In this document: in pieces, positions 14,145 through 14,275 of the stretch
Numbering within the stretch: position 1 is the first letter of the stretch
Layout of the letters: every line of letters begins with the position of its first letter
NCBI GenBank assembly: GCA_041751995.1
Contig: JBGSHY010000004.1
Coordinates: 1 to 14,275, forward strand
DNA: 14,275 nucleotides
DNA from: JANMEX01 sp041751995
GTDB taxonomy: Bacteria > Pseudomonadota > Alphaproteobacteria > Rhizobiales > Rhizobiaceae
Direction: 5' to 3'
The notes under the pieces: model-generated
The model's input: the letters and a program-made list of their open reading frames with translations, nothing else
Told to the model about the DNA's origin: nothing
The model's database searches: none
Translations under genes and position numbers: made by a program

Positions 14145-14275
14145 GACCCGTGTCTCATCCGCTTTTGCGCGGAGTCCGTGGGTTCATTTTTGGCCTTAAG
14201 CTGCCTGTTTTTGCAATGCCATTTTCATGGCGAATTCGCTGGGCGTGAGTTTGCCCAGTGATGAATGCGGTCTGT
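14142..14275 (-). mobile_element. Terminal part of an IS3-family insertion sequence (right end, continues beyond window)
   Basis: The element begins at TGAGACCC (14142), directly where the FkbM frame is interrupted, and runs off the right edge. IS3-family ends start with 5'-TG, as here. The outer 16 bases are TGAGACCCGTGTCTCA, with six-base self-complementary arms. The transposase frame on the minus strand stops at 14196, leaving 54 bases of non-coding end, a normal distance. The other end, its inverted repeat and the target duplication are outside the window, so the boundary is inferred from the gene truncation and the TG tip. Confidence 0.8.
14196..14275 (-). CDS. IS3-family transposase (OrfB-type), C-terminal fragment
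   Basis: On the minus strand, the last 25 codons before TAA (14198-14196) read RPHSSLGKLTPSEFAMKMAL plus QKQAA. The R-P-H-S-S-L-G-x-L-T-P-x-E-F/Y motif is the characteristic end of the rve integrase/DDE domain of IS3-family transposases, where the last conserved helix lies just after the catalytic Glu region. The rest of the gene, including the DDE residues and the orfA/orfB frameshift, lies outside the window. It is read toward the truncated FkbM gene. Confidence 0.9.
   Translation of the reverse strand, partial: RPHSSLGKLTPSEFAMKMALQKQAA

Noticed and set aside
1..14275. CRISPR array, prophage genes, toxin-antitoxin pair or defence system
   Set aside because: No regularly spaced repeats, no cas, phage structural, nuclease or toxin-like protein was found on either strand; the accessory content is glycan biosynthesis plus one IS.

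Overview
The window looks like chromosomal or large-replicon DNA from an alphaproteobacterium, most likely order Hyphomicrobiales (Rhizobium, Mesorhizobium or Hoeflea relatives). This rests on the GC-rich, NNC/NNG-biased codon use of most genes, the CUT1 sugar transporter under a LacI-type repressor, TTGACA/CTTGAC-like promoter elements, and a phosphomannose isomerase of the AGE fold type known from Sinorhizobium meliloti. Genus cannot be settled from the sequence alone.

Region 1 (1-5937) is a sugar-uptake locus. The tail of a probable FGGY sugar kinase (to 98) converges on a lacI-family repressor gene (107-1147, minus). From the shared intergenic region, with two palindromic operators 31 bp apart centre to centre, an operon runs rightward: two CUT1 permeases (1280-2203, 2214-3086), a periplasmic sugar-binding protein (3121-4431), a strong intercistronic hairpin (4501-4531) and a GH4 alpha-galactosidase closely resembling E. 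coli MelA (4561-5937). The cell would import an alpha-galactoside such as melibiose or raffinose, hydrolyse it in the cytoplasm, and have the repressor respond to the sugar. The transporter ATPase is not in the window.

Region 2 (5938-6387) is a boundary. A rightward intrinsic terminator for the operon and a leftward one for a tRNA gene lie back to back, followed by tRNA-Pro(CGG) on the minus strand and its promoter. About 260 bases without a gene then precede the next operon.

Region 3 (6388-14144) is a surface-glycan cassette, all rightward: a fused mannose-1-phosphate guanylyltransferase and AGE-type mannose-6-phosphate isomerase, an MsbA-type ABC exporter half-transporter, a SAM methyltransferase with an extra C-terminal beta-rich domain, a small DUF4214-like protein, a family 4 glycosyltransferase and an FkbM methyltransferase. 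From about 10435 to 13343 the DNA is clearly more AT-rich than its surroundings, suggesting acquired glycan-diversity genes. A plausible overall job is making GDP-mannose, assembling and methylating a mannose-derived oligosaccharide or glycolipid, and exporting it.

Region 4 (14142-14275) is the end of an IS3-family insertion sequence, transposase on the minus strand. It has cut the FkbM gene; the first three bases of the IS supply its stop codon.
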